Part shown: piece by piece, positions 1-6,500 of the stretch
Numbering within the stretch: the stretch's first letter is position 1
Layout: each line of letters begins with the position of its first letter
From: Prevotellaceae bacterium
GTDB lineage: Bacteria > Bacteroidota > Bacteroidia > Bacteroidales > Bacteroidaceae
Length of the DNA stretch: 9,883 nt
Reading direction: 5' to 3'
Assembly (NCBI GenBank): GCA_905371275.1
Contig: CAJPLH010000066.1
Span: forward strand, 1 to 9,883
Notes under the pieces: model-generated
Database searches by the model: none
What the model saw: only the letters and a program-made list of their open reading frames with translations
What the model was told of the DNA's origin: nothing
Position numbers and translations under genes: made by a program

Positions 1-1
1 T

Positions 2-289
2 CTGGAACGTGCGTGGAAGTATGCACAACAAGCCGAGGTGTGGATTATCAAAGGAGGTCAAGAAGTTCCCTCCGACTATGCCGAACTCTCGCAACTCTCG
101 CGCGTCTATGCGCACTTTCCAGCCGTTCGTTCTCATCGCGTTTGGGTGTGCAACACGATGCAAGTTCCCTATTATGAGCAAACCCCATTTTCTCCCGCGT
201 TGTTGCTGCGTGAATGGTGCCAAATGTTAGGAACATTGACGGTGGATTCCGCAACATCTTTGCGCTATTTTCATCCGTTATCACGATAG
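2..289 (+). CDS. Periplasmic substrate-binding protein of a FecB/BtuF-type ABC transporter (3' part only)
   Basis: The gene enters from the left edge; the frame is open from base 2 to the TAG at 287-289, giving the last 95 residues. The end of the protein reads as the last lobe of a class III periplasmic binding protein: 'EVWIIKGGQEVP', then 'VWVCNTMQVPYYEQ', and the terminal 'PALLLREWCQML...SLRYFHPL'. The last part matches the family's usual ending (D-L-v-L-k-d...-l-HP...-y-Y-f-r-L). The family binds iron-siderophore, haem or cobalamin complexes outside the inner membrane and delivers them to a FecCD permease. Such a permease follows on the same strand after 173 nt, which supports the call. 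The substrate cannot be told from this fragment. The N-terminus, signal peptide or lipobox and start lie outside the window. The internal ATG at 38 is not the start, because the family-like sequence continues upstream of it. Confidence 0.75.
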   Translation: MERAWKYAQQAEVWIIKGGQEVPSDYAELSQLSRVYAHFPAVRSHRVWVCNTMQVPYYEQTPFSPALLLREWCQMLGTLTVDSATSLRYFHPLSR

Positions 290-462
290 TTTCAGCGTTT
301 GGGGACGTTCTACTTCATCTCGCAAGGAGAATATATGCTCCGCTGTTGGCATCGCACCACGTTGTGCAGTAGTTTTAGCTATTTATCCCCAGATTTATTT
401 CGCAACGCCTTCCGTTCGTAGTCTTTATCAGCGTTCTCCCTTCGCAAACTTGCCATATTGCA

Positions 463-1500
463 ATGCAGATTTCACCACTTTCTCACCGCAGTCAGCTCCT
501 CTGTTTAGCACTTCTTGTGTTGCTTTTCATCGTGCTGAACCTCTTTGTGGGAAGCGTGTGGATTAGTCCAGAAGAAGTGAGCGAGTCTTTGCGTAGCGCG
601 TTGAGTCACCTCTTCGGTTTTTCCTCAGACACACCCACCATCGCACAAGAAATAGTGGTGCATCATCGGCTCACCATCGCCTTGACAGCAGCTATTTCAG
701 GAATGGCACTTGGAGGAAGTGGATTATTCACGCAAACACTTTTCAGAAATCCGCTAGCCGATCCCTCCTTGTTGGGCATCAATGCCGGAGCCGCTCTTGG
801 AGCCGCTCTTGCCACGATGGTCATCGGCAGCATACCATTGGTGGCAGGTTTCACCCTCACCGTGTTTTGTGCTTTGTTGGGAGCACTAGTCGTCTTGTTT
901 CTCTTGCTCAGCGTGAGTCGCCGACTCGCAAGTGCCACAGCAGTACTTCTAGTGGGAGTGATGCTTTCTTTCATCGTTTCCTCCGTTTTGTCCATCTTAG
1001 CGCATCGCGCATCGGCAGACGGTCTGCGCCACTATCAACTCTGGCTCTTGGGAGATTGCAGTTCCGTCAGTTGGGAAGTTTTACCCCTCTTTTCCCTTCT
1101 CATCCTCGTGTTGATTGCTATCGTCCTCCCACGTTTGCGAAAACTCGACGCTTGGTTGTTGGGAGATTTCTACGCACAGTCACTAGGCATCGCTGTAGAG
1201 CGCGAACGCATCGTAATGCTAGCCATCGTAGGATTGTTGTCCGCTCTCGTCACAGCCCTTTGCGGCCCCATCGCTTTTGTAGGATTGGCAGCACCCCACG
1301 CAGCACGTTTACTCTCTCTCCAAGGAAGTCATCAGCGATTACTCCCACTCACCCTCCTCTTAGGAAGTTTGTCGCTCCTACTGTGCCAGTTGGTGGCGCG
1401 TTTATCGATTTGGGGAGAAGCACAATTACCCCTCAATGCGGTGACTCCGCTCATCGGTGCACCAATTATGGTGGTTTTACTCCTTCAACGTCGCACCTAG
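463..1500 (+). CDS. FecCD/BtuC-family ABC transporter permease (iron-chelate or cobalamin uptake)
   Basis: This 345-residue, strongly hydrophobic protein has the usual length and layout of the family: about ten membrane segments, the first at roughly residues 11-33. Family signatures are clear. 'TLFRNPLADPSLLGINAGAA' lies at about 92-111, 'LLGD' occurs at 195-198 and 232-235, 'GPIAFVGLAAPHAARLL' at 268-284 forms the cytoplasmic coupling region that contacts the ATPase, and the C-terminal 'LNAVTPLIGAPIMVVLLLQRR' is typical. It should form a homodimeric inner-membrane channel that accepts ligand from the binding protein encoded just upstream. No other ATG lies between the in-frame stop at 376 and 463, and the N-terminus has normal length, so 463 is preferred. 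No ATPase gene (FecE/BtuD type) follows: the next gene is surE. The ATPase must be encoded upstream of the window or elsewhere. The substrate is unassigned. Confidence 0.93.
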   Translation: MQISPLSHRSQLLCLALLVLLFIVLNLFVGSVWISPEEVSESLRSALSHLFGFSSDTPTIAQEIVVHHRLTIALTAAISGMALGGSGLFTQTLFRNPLADPSLLGINAGAALGAALATMVIGSIPLVAGFTLTVFCALLGALVVLFLLLSVSRRLASATAVLLVGVMLSFIVSSVLSILAHRASADGLRHYQLWLLGDCSSVSWEVLPLFSLLILVLIAIVLPRLRKLDAWLLGDFYAQSLGIAVERERIVMLAIVGLLSALVTALCGPIAFVGLAAPHAARLLSLQGSHQRLLPLTLLLGSLSLLLCQLVARLSIWGEAQLPLNAVTPLIGAPIMVVLLLQRRT

Positions 1501-1609
1501 TTCGGAGAGAATCTCTTCATCGATTGATTTCAACATTCTCCGTTCCTCATCCTCGCTTCCCTCATTTCCTCACTTCCCGTTCCCTTCTCCTTTATTCAAT
1601 ACAAATCAT

Positions 1610-2395
1610 ATGTCTTCCAGTTCTTCTCGTCCTTTCATTCTCATTTCCAACGATGACGGTTATAAAGCACCCGGCATCAATTTTCTCATTGATGTACTGC
1701 GCCCGATTGCCGACCTCGTTATTGTAGCCCCCAAAGGAACACGCTCTGGGTTTGGTTGCGCCATCACTGTGACTCAGCCCATCCATTGCAAACTCGTGCG
1801 ACAAGAAGTAGGACTCGACTTGTATGCTTGCACGGGAAGTCCTGTAGACTGCGTGAAACTCTTTTTCAATGTCCTCAAACGCAACTATAATCGCTTGCCC
1901 GATTTAGTGGTTTCGGGGATAAATCACGGCGACAATTCAAGTGTCAATACCTTCTATTCCGGCACTATGGGAGCAGCGAGCGAAGGAGTGATGCAGGGAG
2001 TTCCCGGTATTGGATTTTCTTACGACAATTTCAGTACGTCCGTTGATATGTCGCCTTGCGCACCCCACATCATCAACATCGTTCAACAAGTGCTTCGTGA
2101 CGGACTTCCCCCTTTTTCCACCCTCAACGTCAATTTTCCCAACACCTCTGACATCCAAGGCGTAAAACTCTGTCGAATGGCGCGTTCGCGTTGGATCAAT
2201 GAGATGGAGGAGCGTGTCAGACCTCGCACCAACGCACCTTATTATTGGTTGACAGGAGAACCTTTGGAGTTAGAACCCGAAGCAGAAGACACCGACCGCT
2301 GGGCATTAGCACACGGATTTGTTGCCATCACTCCGCAAACACTCGACGCCACCAACTACGCCTTGTTGCAACAACTCCAATCTCAATGGCACTAA
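1610..2395 (+). CDS. surE: 5'/3'-nucleotidase SurE
   Basis: SurE removes phosphate from 5'- and 3'-nucleoside monophosphates (and exopolyphosphate in some species) in the cytoplasm, using a divalent metal. The 261-residue product has the family's usual length. Key residues are visible. 'SNDDG' at 13-17 carries the metal-binding Asp pair D15/D16. 'APKGTRSGFG' at 40-49 contains the metal-ligand Ser (S46). 'TGSPVDC' is at 75-81. 'SGINHGDN' at 102-109 holds the conserved Asn, and 'YSGTMGAASEG' is at 116-126. An in-frame ATG at 1457 lies inside the permease gene and would add 51 non-conserved Ser/Pro/Phe-rich residues. The ATG at 1610 places NDDG at the normal distance from the N-terminus and is chosen. 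lpxB follows after 134 nt, a surE-lpxB order I recognise from Bacteroidales. Confidence 0.95.
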   Translation: MSSSSSRPFILISNDDGYKAPGINFLIDVLRPIADLVIVAPKGTRSGFGCAITVTQPIHCKLVRQEVGLDLYACTGSPVDCVKLFFNVLKRNYNRLPDLVVSGINHGDNSSVNTFYSGTMGAASEGVMQGVPGIGFSYDNFSTSVDMSPCAPHIINIVQQVLRDGLPPFSTLNVNFPNTSDIQGVKLCRMARSRWINEMEERVRPRTNAPYYWLTGEPLELEPEAEDTDRWALAHGFVAITPQTLDATNYALLQQLQSQWH

Positions 2396-2397
2396 TT

Positions 2398-2489
2398 TCC
2401 GCTTTTCATTAGTCTCCAAATGCTTTTCTTGCTTAGAATCTACTTTTCTTTTGCAAAAAAAACTGTGGCCAAATCCGCTTTTCATTAGT
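2398..2489. repeat. Pair of 16-bp direct repeats between surE and lpxB
   Basis: The 16-mer TCCGCTTTTCATTAGT occurs at 2398-2413 and again, identical, at 2474-2489, a spacing of 76 nt. A partial, diverged version (CCAAAT followed by GCTTTTC) lies between them near 2416-2428; the second perfect copy is also preceded by CCAAA. The pair fills most of the 134-nt surE-lpxB gap. It could reflect a local duplication or paired protein-binding sites. No function can be assigned. Confidence 0.7.
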
Positions 2490-2514
2490 AGAAATCTAGT
2501 CAAACCCTAGCCAA

Positions 2515-2522
2515 CCCCCCCC
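2515..2522 (+). other. C8 homopolymer just upstream of the lpxB start
   Basis: Eight consecutive C residues end 7 nt before the lpxB ATG, where a ribosome would first contact the message. Homopolymers of this length can vary by slipped-strand mispairing. An effect on translation of lpxB is an inference only; the tract is outside the coding region, so length change would not shift the frame. Confidence 0.6.
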
Positions 2523-2529
2523 TTTCTTT

Positions 2530-3753
2530 ATGCGCTATTTCATCATTGCTGGCGAAGCCTCGGGCGATCTTCACGCTTCACACCTTGTTTCTGAAATCAA
2601 GAAACAAGATGCCGCTGCGCAATTCCAAGGATTGGGAGGCGATTTGATGGCCGCCGCAGGAGTTGACCTCCTTTGGCACTATCAAACGATGGCTTATATG
2701 GGATTTGTTCAAGTCATCTTGCACCTGCCCCAAATCCTTCGAGCGATGCGAGCGTGCAAACAAGCCATTTCATCTTATTGTCCCGATGCCATTATCCTGG
2801 TCGACTATCCCGGATTCAATTTGAACATCGCAGCGTGGGTGAAAAAGCACCTCAACCTTCCCGTCTACTATTATATAGCTCCCAAAATCTGGGCTTGGAA
2901 AGAGGGACGCATCCGCAAAATCCGCAGCAATGTAGACAAAGTCTTGTCCATTCTTCCCTTTGAAGTAGACTATTATGCGCGAAAACACCACTATACCGTA
3001 GACTATGTAGGCAATCCTTCGCGAGCCGAAGTCGATGATTTTTTGCAACACGACACAACGTCTTTTGCACAATTCTGTGCAACTTACCATCTCGACCCAC
3101 AGCGCAAAATCATAGCCCTATTAGCCGGTTCGCGTCGTTCGGAGATTGCAGCCAATCTGTCACGAATGTTGCAGGCTTTCGCACAAGTGCAAACTGCAAC
3201 TTCCGAAATCTCAACAACTTCTGAGGCCTCCGCGTCCTCCACTTCCGTCCCCACTTTTCAAGCCGTCATAGCCGCTGCACCTGGCATCCCACTTGAAGAA
3301 TATGCCCCCTATTTGCAGCAGCATCCTCACGTGCATCTCGTGTCTGCGGCCACCTATCCGCTGTTGAAACACGCCTATGCAGCGTTGGTGACGAGTGGAA
3401 CGGCCACCCTCGAAACAGCACTCTTCGGAGTGCCACAAGTGGTGTGCTACCATCTGAAAGGTGGAGCGCTCATTCGTGCCATTCAGCCCCACTTCCTCAA
3501 CTGCCGCTTCATCTCTTTGGTCAATCTCATTGCAGACGAGGCCGTTGTGCCCGAACTCATAGCTGACCATACACATCCGCAACACATTGCGCGCCATTTG
3601 CTCCCCTTGCTTGACGAGAAAAGTGACGCTCGACAAGCACAATTGTCGGGTTATGCTCGCGTTCGTGCGCAACTTGGCACAAATCTTGCCCCAACCGAGG
3701 GAGCGCAACGCATCGTGCAGCACCTGCGCCAAACACGATGTCACCACACATAA
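2530..3753 (+). CDS. lpxB: Lipid-A-disaccharide synthase LpxB
   Basis: LpxB joins UDP-2,3-diacylglucosamine and 2,3-diacylglucosamine-1-phosphate (lipid X) to make the lipid A disaccharide, at the inner face of the cytoplasmic membrane. The protein is a GT-B glycosyltransferase of family GT19. Motifs visible: 'GEASGDLHA' at 8-16, 'VDYPGFN' at 91-97, 'IAPKIWAWKEGR' at 116-127, 'GNP' at 161-163, 'LLAGSRRSEI' at 197-206, and the nucleotide-binding 'SGTATLETALFGVPQVV' at 289-305. At 407 residues it is somewhat longer than the usual length of about 380. The extra length comes partly from a Ser/Thr/Ala-rich low-complexity stretch at about 221-241, between the GSRRSE segment and the 'FQAVIAAAPG' strand, probably a surface loop. 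An in-frame TAG at 2497 with no intervening ATG fixes the start at 2530. Confidence 0.96.
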   Translation: MRYFIIAGEASGDLHASHLVSEIKKQDAAAQFQGLGGDLMAAAGVDLLWHYQTMAYMGFVQVILHLPQILRAMRACKQAISSYCPDAIILVDYPGFNLNIAAWVKKHLNLPVYYYIAPKIWAWKEGRIRKIRSNVDKVLSILPFEVDYYARKHHYTVDYVGNPSRAEVDDFLQHDTTSFAQFCATYHLDPQRKIIALLAGSRRSEIAANLSRMLQAFAQVQTATSEISTTSEASASSTSVPTFQAVIAAAPGIPLEEYAPYLQQHPHVHLVSAATYPLLKHAYAALVTSGTATLETALFGVPQVVCYHLKGGALIRAIQPHFLNCRFISLVNLIADEAVVPELIADHTHPQHIARHLLPLLDEKSDARQAQLSGYARVRAQLGTNLAPTEGAQRIVQHLRQTRCHHT

Positions 3754-3835
3754 AACAGACATCAACCATACCTATAACATACACAACACGTAGTACTGTT
3801 TGAACTTCTGAATAATCTCTTAAAACAAACCTAAT

Positions 3836-4474
3836 ATGTCTTCCATTGCTTCCCAATTCGCGCAGCAACTTCTTGAAGTGCAGTGCATCAAACTCCAACC
3901 CACGCAACCTTTCACCTGGGCTAGTGGCTGGCTCTCTCCCTTCTATTGCGACAACCGCAAAACGTTGGCTTATCCCCACGTGCGCACTTTCGTCAAAGAT
4001 CAACTTGCTGCAATGATTCGTCAGCAATATCCCGAAGCAACTGCCATTGCTGGTGTAGCCACTGGTGCCATTGCGCAAGGTGCGTTGGTGGCCGATGCCC
4101 TCAACCTCCCTATGTGCTACGTTCGCGCCAAAGCCAAAGATCACGGTATGGGAAATCTCATTGAAGGTACATTGCCCGAAGGTGCAAAAGTAGTAGTCGT
4201 AGAAGATTTAATTTCCACGGGTGGTAGCAGTCTCAAAGCCGTTGAAGCTCTCCGTGCTGCGGGATTTGAAATCCTCGGTATGGTGGCTAGTTTCACCTAT
4301 GGTTTCCCCGTTGCAGAAGAGGCTTTCCGCGCTGCAAATGTCACCTTGACCACGCTCACCAACTACGAAGCTGTGGTGGAAACAGCCCGCGCCATTGGCT
4401 ACATCGATGAAAGTCACTTGCCCCTATTAGCGCGCTGGCGTGCTAATCCTTCCACGTGGACACCCGAAGTGTAG
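3836..4474 (+). CDS. pyrE: Orotate phosphoribosyltransferase PyrE
   Basis: PyrE converts orotate and PRPP to orotidine 5'-monophosphate in de novo pyrimidine synthesis; it works as a cytoplasmic dimer. The 212-residue protein has normal length. It shows the PRPP-binding signature 'VVVVEDLISTGGSS' at 119-132 (acidic pair E123/D124) and the mobile catalytic loop 'RAKAKDHGMGNLIEG' at 97-111 with the conserved lysines and histidine. 'FTWASGWLSPFYCDNR' at 26-41 is the N-terminal substrate region. It starts 82 nt after lpxB, so it may share a transcript; I could not find a good TTTG/TAnnTTTG promoter in that gap. A long stem-loop follows its stop. Confidence 0.97.
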   Translation: MSSIASQFAQQLLEVQCIKLQPTQPFTWASGWLSPFYCDNRKTLAYPHVRTFVKDQLAAMIRQQYPEATAIAGVATGAIAQGALVADALNLPMCYVRAKAKDHGMGNLIEGTLPEGAKVVVVEDLISTGGSSLKAVEALRAAGFEILGMVASFTYGFPVAEEAFRAANVTLTTLTNYEAVVETARAIGYIDESHLPLLARWRANPSTWTPEV

Positions 4475-4515
4475 CTCTGCGTTTCCTACATTTCCTTTCT
4501 TTATTTTGACTTCTT

Positions 4516-4578
4516 CCTTTCTTCCTTGGTGTGCGTGAAAATCTGATGATTTCAAATGCCTCGCCCAAGGAGGAAAGG
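4516..4578 (+). promoter_or_regulatory. Long stem-loop between pyrE and the SRPBCC gene
   Basis: CCTTTCTTCCTTGG at 4516-4529 pairs along its whole length with CCAAGGAGGAAAGG at 4565-4578: 14 pairs, one of them G-U. The 35-nt loop contains a smaller hairpin, TGAAAATC (4536-4543) with GATTTCA (4548-4554) and one bulged base. No run of T follows on either strand, so it is not a standard intrinsic terminator. It ends 26 nt before the next ATG and its right arm carries an AAGGAGG word. It may be an RNA-stability or leader element, or partly stop pyrE transcription. The structure is seen; the role is inferred. Confidence 0.5.
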
Positions 4579-4604
4579 GAGGAACTATTTCTCTCTAAAC
4601 AACG

Positions 4605-5093
4605 ATGACTAAATATACCTCCGACATCTTCACTGTCAATGCCACGCAAGCTCAAGCTTACGAGCGTTTGGCCGATTTGCGCCGTTTTGAAGCCCTTAAA
4701 GCCGCTTTTTCCGACCCTGAAAAGATGCAATATATCTTACAAAATCTCCCTGCCGATCAAGTTTCGCCTGAGAAATTGGCTGAGATTCGCGAGCAAGTGG
4801 AGAAGATGCAATTCACCGAAGACACCATTTCTGCCGACACCAAAGTGGGTCCTGTTTCTTTGGCAATTGTAGAACGCGAACCCTCTAAATTGGTCAAACT
4901 CGTGACGCAAAACTCTCCCGTCAATGCCACAGTTTGGGTGCAACTCGTGGAAAAAGGCACTTATCAAGCGGCCTTGAAAGTCACGATTGGTGTGGAACTC
5001 AATTTCTTCATCCGCAAGATGGTAGAGAAACACATCAAGAAAGCACCCAATGGTTTGGCACAATTTTTAAGCCAAATCCTTGCAGTGGGATAA
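4605..5093 (+). CDS. SRPBCC (START/Bet v1-like) family protein
   Basis: This 162-residue soluble protein has no signal peptide. The N-terminus ('TSDIFTVNATQAQAYERLADLRRFEAL', 5-31) has the strand-helix opening of a helix-grip fold. The later part, 'VGPVSLAIVEREPSKLVKL' at 81-99 and 'ATVWVQLVEKGTYQAALKVTIGVELNFF' at 108-135, gives alternating strands. The C-terminal helix 'MVEKHIKKAPNGLAQFLSQIL' at 139-159 would close the hydrophobic cavity. An uncharacterised SRPBCC protein commonly follows pyrE in Bacteroidales, which supports the call. An extra charged helical stretch at about 36-70 (two helices between the first helix and the next strand) is longer than I recall for that group. The ligand and function are unknown. 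Confidence 0.75.
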   Translation: MTKYTSDIFTVNATQAQAYERLADLRRFEALKAAFSDPEKMQYILQNLPADQVSPEKLAEIREQVEKMQFTEDTISADTKVGPVSLAIVEREPSKLVKLVTQNSPVNATVWVQLVEKGTYQAALKVTIGVELNFFIRKMVEKHIKKAPNGLAQFLSQILAVG

Positions 5094-5101
5094 ACTGCAA
5101 G
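5079..5101 (+). other. Small hairpin spanning the SRPBCC stop codon
   Basis: CTTGCAGT (5079-5086) pairs perfectly with ACTGCAAG (5094-5101) across a 7-nt loop that contains the TAA stop (5091-5093). There is no T tract after it. It could protect the 3' end of the message or slow read-through into the gene 46 nt downstream; it could also be chance. Confidence 0.4.
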
Positions 5102-5139
5102 ACGAGCCACTGCATCCGTTTCTTTCAGAAGATTGATTT

Positions 5140-5748
5140 ATGATGAAGCTATTATATCGTAAATGCACTTCTTGTCGCGCTTTGGTGAACTTTGCCCTAG
5201 TCTTGTGCCTTGCAGCAATAACCAGTTTCTCGGCTTGCGACACCGACAACACCACGCGTTTTTCCCATCATCGTGCTTTTTTGCGCTTTGCTCCTGTGGC
5301 AGCCGTGCCCACATTGTCAGCGGCAGTGCGTGGAGTGGGAGAGTGGTGTGCCATCACCTACGATGCTTCGCACTATATCTTCACCAACGCCCACCAGCGA
5401 CAACAGCAATATCCACTCACCTCGTTAGACACCTACGGTCGTCCGCTGTCGATAGCAGGTTTTGTGGTAGGCACCCCAGCCTTACCCGATTTGAGTGGAC
5501 GGCAAACTATTGTGGCTTTCGACCTCGTTTGTCCCTCTTGCTATCAGTCGGCCTATGTGGAACGCCGACTTTCGTGGGTCGCTTCTTCGCCTGGTGCGCT
5601 AGAATGCGGTCGTTGTCAGCGACACTATGACCTCAACAATGGAGGAGTGGTGAGTGTCACAAAATCTGATGGTCAACCCAACGTGCCACTTTTTCGATAT
5701 TCTGCCGCTTATTCAGGAAATTCTGATGCACTTGTGGTGCAAAACTAG
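5140..5748 (+). CDS. Putative lipoprotein with a Rieske-like / paired-CxxC segment
   Basis: I recognise this only as a Bacteroidales envelope protein type. Residues 16-33 form a hydrophobic signal sequence ending in 'SFSAC', a plausible lipobox with C33 as the lipidated Cys, followed by an Asp/Thr/Asn-rich linker. The segment 'RQTIVAFDLVCPSCYQ...ALECGRCQRHYDLNNGGV' (121-170) resembles the Rieske-fold proteins of this phylum. However, the metal-ligand positions are C131/C134 and C156/C159, two CxxC pairs, instead of the CxH/CxxH of true Rieske [2Fe-2S] proteins. A structural zinc or rubredoxin-like iron site is therefore more likely than a Rieske cluster. Two start codons are adjacent (5140 and 5143) and either is possible. 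The gene is 46 nt after the SRPBCC gene and probably co-transcribed. Electron transfer or a structural role are both open. Confidence 0.6.
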   Translation: MMKLLYRKCTSCRALVNFALVLCLAAITSFSACDTDNTTRFSHHRAFLRFAPVAAVPTLSAAVRGVGEWCAITYDASHYIFTNAHQRQQQYPLTSLDTYGRPLSIAGFVVGTPALPDLSGRQTIVAFDLVCPSCYQSAYVERRLSWVASSPGALECGRCQRHYDLNNGGVVSVTKSDGQPNVPLFRYSAAYSGNSDALVVQN

Positions 5749-5756
5749 CCAAAACA

Positions 5757-5788
5757 TTTGGCCACTTTTCTCAAAATACTTACCTTTG
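5757..5788 (+). promoter_or_regulatory. Bacteroidetes-type promoter of the tRNA-Leu gene
   Basis: TTTG at 5757-5760 (the -33 element), a 20-nt spacer, and TACCTTTG at 5781-5788 (the -7 element TAnnTTTG) match the Bacteroidetes sigma-ABfr consensus exactly. The mature tRNA begins 12 nt after the -7 box. The -33 element sits in the right arm of a 6-bp hairpin (GCCAAA/TTTGGC, 5748-5762) that starts at the stop codon of the preceding gene. Confidence 0.8.
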
Positions 5789-5799
5789 CACCACCTTAC

Positions 5800-5883
5800 G
5801 CCTGAATGGTGGAATGGTAGACACGAGGGACTTAAAATCCCTTGGCCATTACGGCTGTACGAGTTCGAGTCTCGTTTCAGGCA
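5800..5883 (+). tRNA. tRNA-Leu (anticodon UAA)
   Basis: The 84-nt class II tRNA folds fully. The acceptor stem is GCCTGAA (5800-5806) with TTCAGGC (5876-5882) and discriminator A at 5883. The anticodon stem is AGGGA/TCCCT, with a 7-nt loop CTTAAAA at 5831-5837 and anticodon TAA at 5833-5835. The long variable arm GGCC/GGCT (5844-5856) is typical of leucine tRNAs. The T arm is ACGAG/CTCGT around TTCGAGT (5859-5875). The 3' CCA is not encoded; the sequence continues CTT. It is flanked by a consensus promoter and a strong terminator, so it is a single-gene unit. Confidence 0.97.
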
Positions 5884-5884
5884 C

Positions 5885-5924
5885 TTCCCTTCTGTTGAGT
5901 TGCTCAGCAGGAGGGAGTTTTTTT
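5885..5924 (+). terminator. Intrinsic terminator of tRNA-Leu
   Basis: A 15-bp stem (5885-5899 with 5903-5917, three G-U pairs, no mismatches) closes a 3-nt TTG loop and is followed directly by seven T residues at 5918-5924. It starts one base after the discriminator base region, so transcription of the tRNA ends immediately. Confidence 0.93.
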
Positions 5925-6108
5925 GCTGTTCCTATACCCCTCTATATGTATATGGGGTGATATTGCCCCAAAGAGGGAAAAAACAACGAAAAACTGACAT
6001 ATTATTTTGTAGATATGTAGAAATTGATATGCCAACCTTGCAAAATGATTGTATATGGTCTTCTCGTACGTGTGCGTACGTGCGCGCGCCTTCCAACAGC
6101 GATGTTGT

Positions 6109-6132
6109 TTTTTTGCTGTCACAAGTGTCACA
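6109..6132 (+). repeat. Left arm of the perfect 24-bp inverted repeat, with TGTCACA heptamer pair
   Basis: TTTTTTGC followed by TGTCACAAGTGTCACA is the exact reverse complement of 6501-6524. Within the arm the heptamer TGTCACA occurs twice in direct orientation, separated by AG (a 9-bp step, close to one helical turn), which resembles a site for a dimeric or iterated DNA-binding protein. Confidence 0.85.
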
Positions 6133-6171
6133 CGCCGAGAAAAAAGGGACAAAAAACAGCCGAAAATTTAG

Positions 6172-6189
6172 CCCAAATCGGTCATTAGA
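6172..6189 (+). repeat. Left arm of a perfect 18-bp inverted repeat
   Basis: CCCAAATCGGTCATTAGA here is the exact reverse complement of 6346-6363. The two arms enclose 156 nt, near whose middle lies the hairpin at 6236-6266. Confidence 0.85.
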
Positions 6190-6235
6190 TCCTGAATAGA
6201 TTTCATTGGATTGTTGAGTAGATGGTTTGTTGTGA

Positions 6236-6266
6236 GTTCGAAGGCGTAGCGGGCTACGTCGAGAAC
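6236..6266. other. Central hairpin inside the inverted repeats
   Basis: CGTAGC (6245-6250) faces GCTACG (6253-6258), extended by GG/TC-type pairing and, after a small internal loop, by GTTC (6236-6239) with GAAC (6263-6266). A further CGAAC at 6266-6270 offers an alternative outer pairing with GTTCG. It lies close to the centre of the 18-bp inverted repeat. No T tract follows. Confidence 0.55.
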
Positions 6267-6345
6267 GAACAAAAAACAAGATACCAACAAGAAAATGAAA
6301 GATGACAGGACGTTATCTTTCCAGTTACGAGTAGTACAATAACAG

Positions 6346-6363
6346 TCTAATGACCGATTTGGG
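6346..6363 (-). repeat. Right arm of the perfect 18-bp inverted repeat
   Basis: Exact reverse complement of 6172-6189. The distance from this arm to the 24-bp arm on the right (137 nt) is much longer than on the left (39 nt), so the two inverted repeats are nested but not symmetrical. Confidence 0.85.
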
Positions 6364-6500
6364 TTAAGTGAAACGCAAGAAGAAAAACGCGATTTCCGAT
6401 ACCTTTTACCCCGAACTAACCCAACTCGAATCACCTCATTGTTAATATTTATTCAGAGAGTTTCGGCAATGACTTGAAAACCAGTGAAATACAACTTTCT

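Noticed and set aside
335..421. A 28-codon open frame with AAGGAGA 4 nt before its ATG, between the binding-protein and permease genes
   Set aside because: Very short, no recognisable features, spacing to the purine-rich word is too tight, and Bacteroidetes starts rarely depend on such words.
1457..1609. Upstream extension of surE from the ATG at 1457
   Set aside because: It overlaps the permease gene and would add 51 low-complexity residues before a complete SurE N-terminus.
5654..6199. A 181-codon plus-strand frame
   Set aside because: It runs through the tRNA gene, its terminator and the inverted repeats.
6234..6242. Possible attachment-site copy: GAGTTCGA, also present in the T loop of tRNA-Leu
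   Set aside because: Only eight bases are shared, and the word is common to many tRNA T loops; the neighbouring tRNA 3' end sequence is not repeated.
6168..6434. An 88-codon minus-strand frame with a short hydrophobic stretch
   Set aside because: Its ends lie in or beside the 18-bp inverted repeat, it has no promoter, and no family resemblance could be supported. A decayed transposon fragment is possible but not shown.
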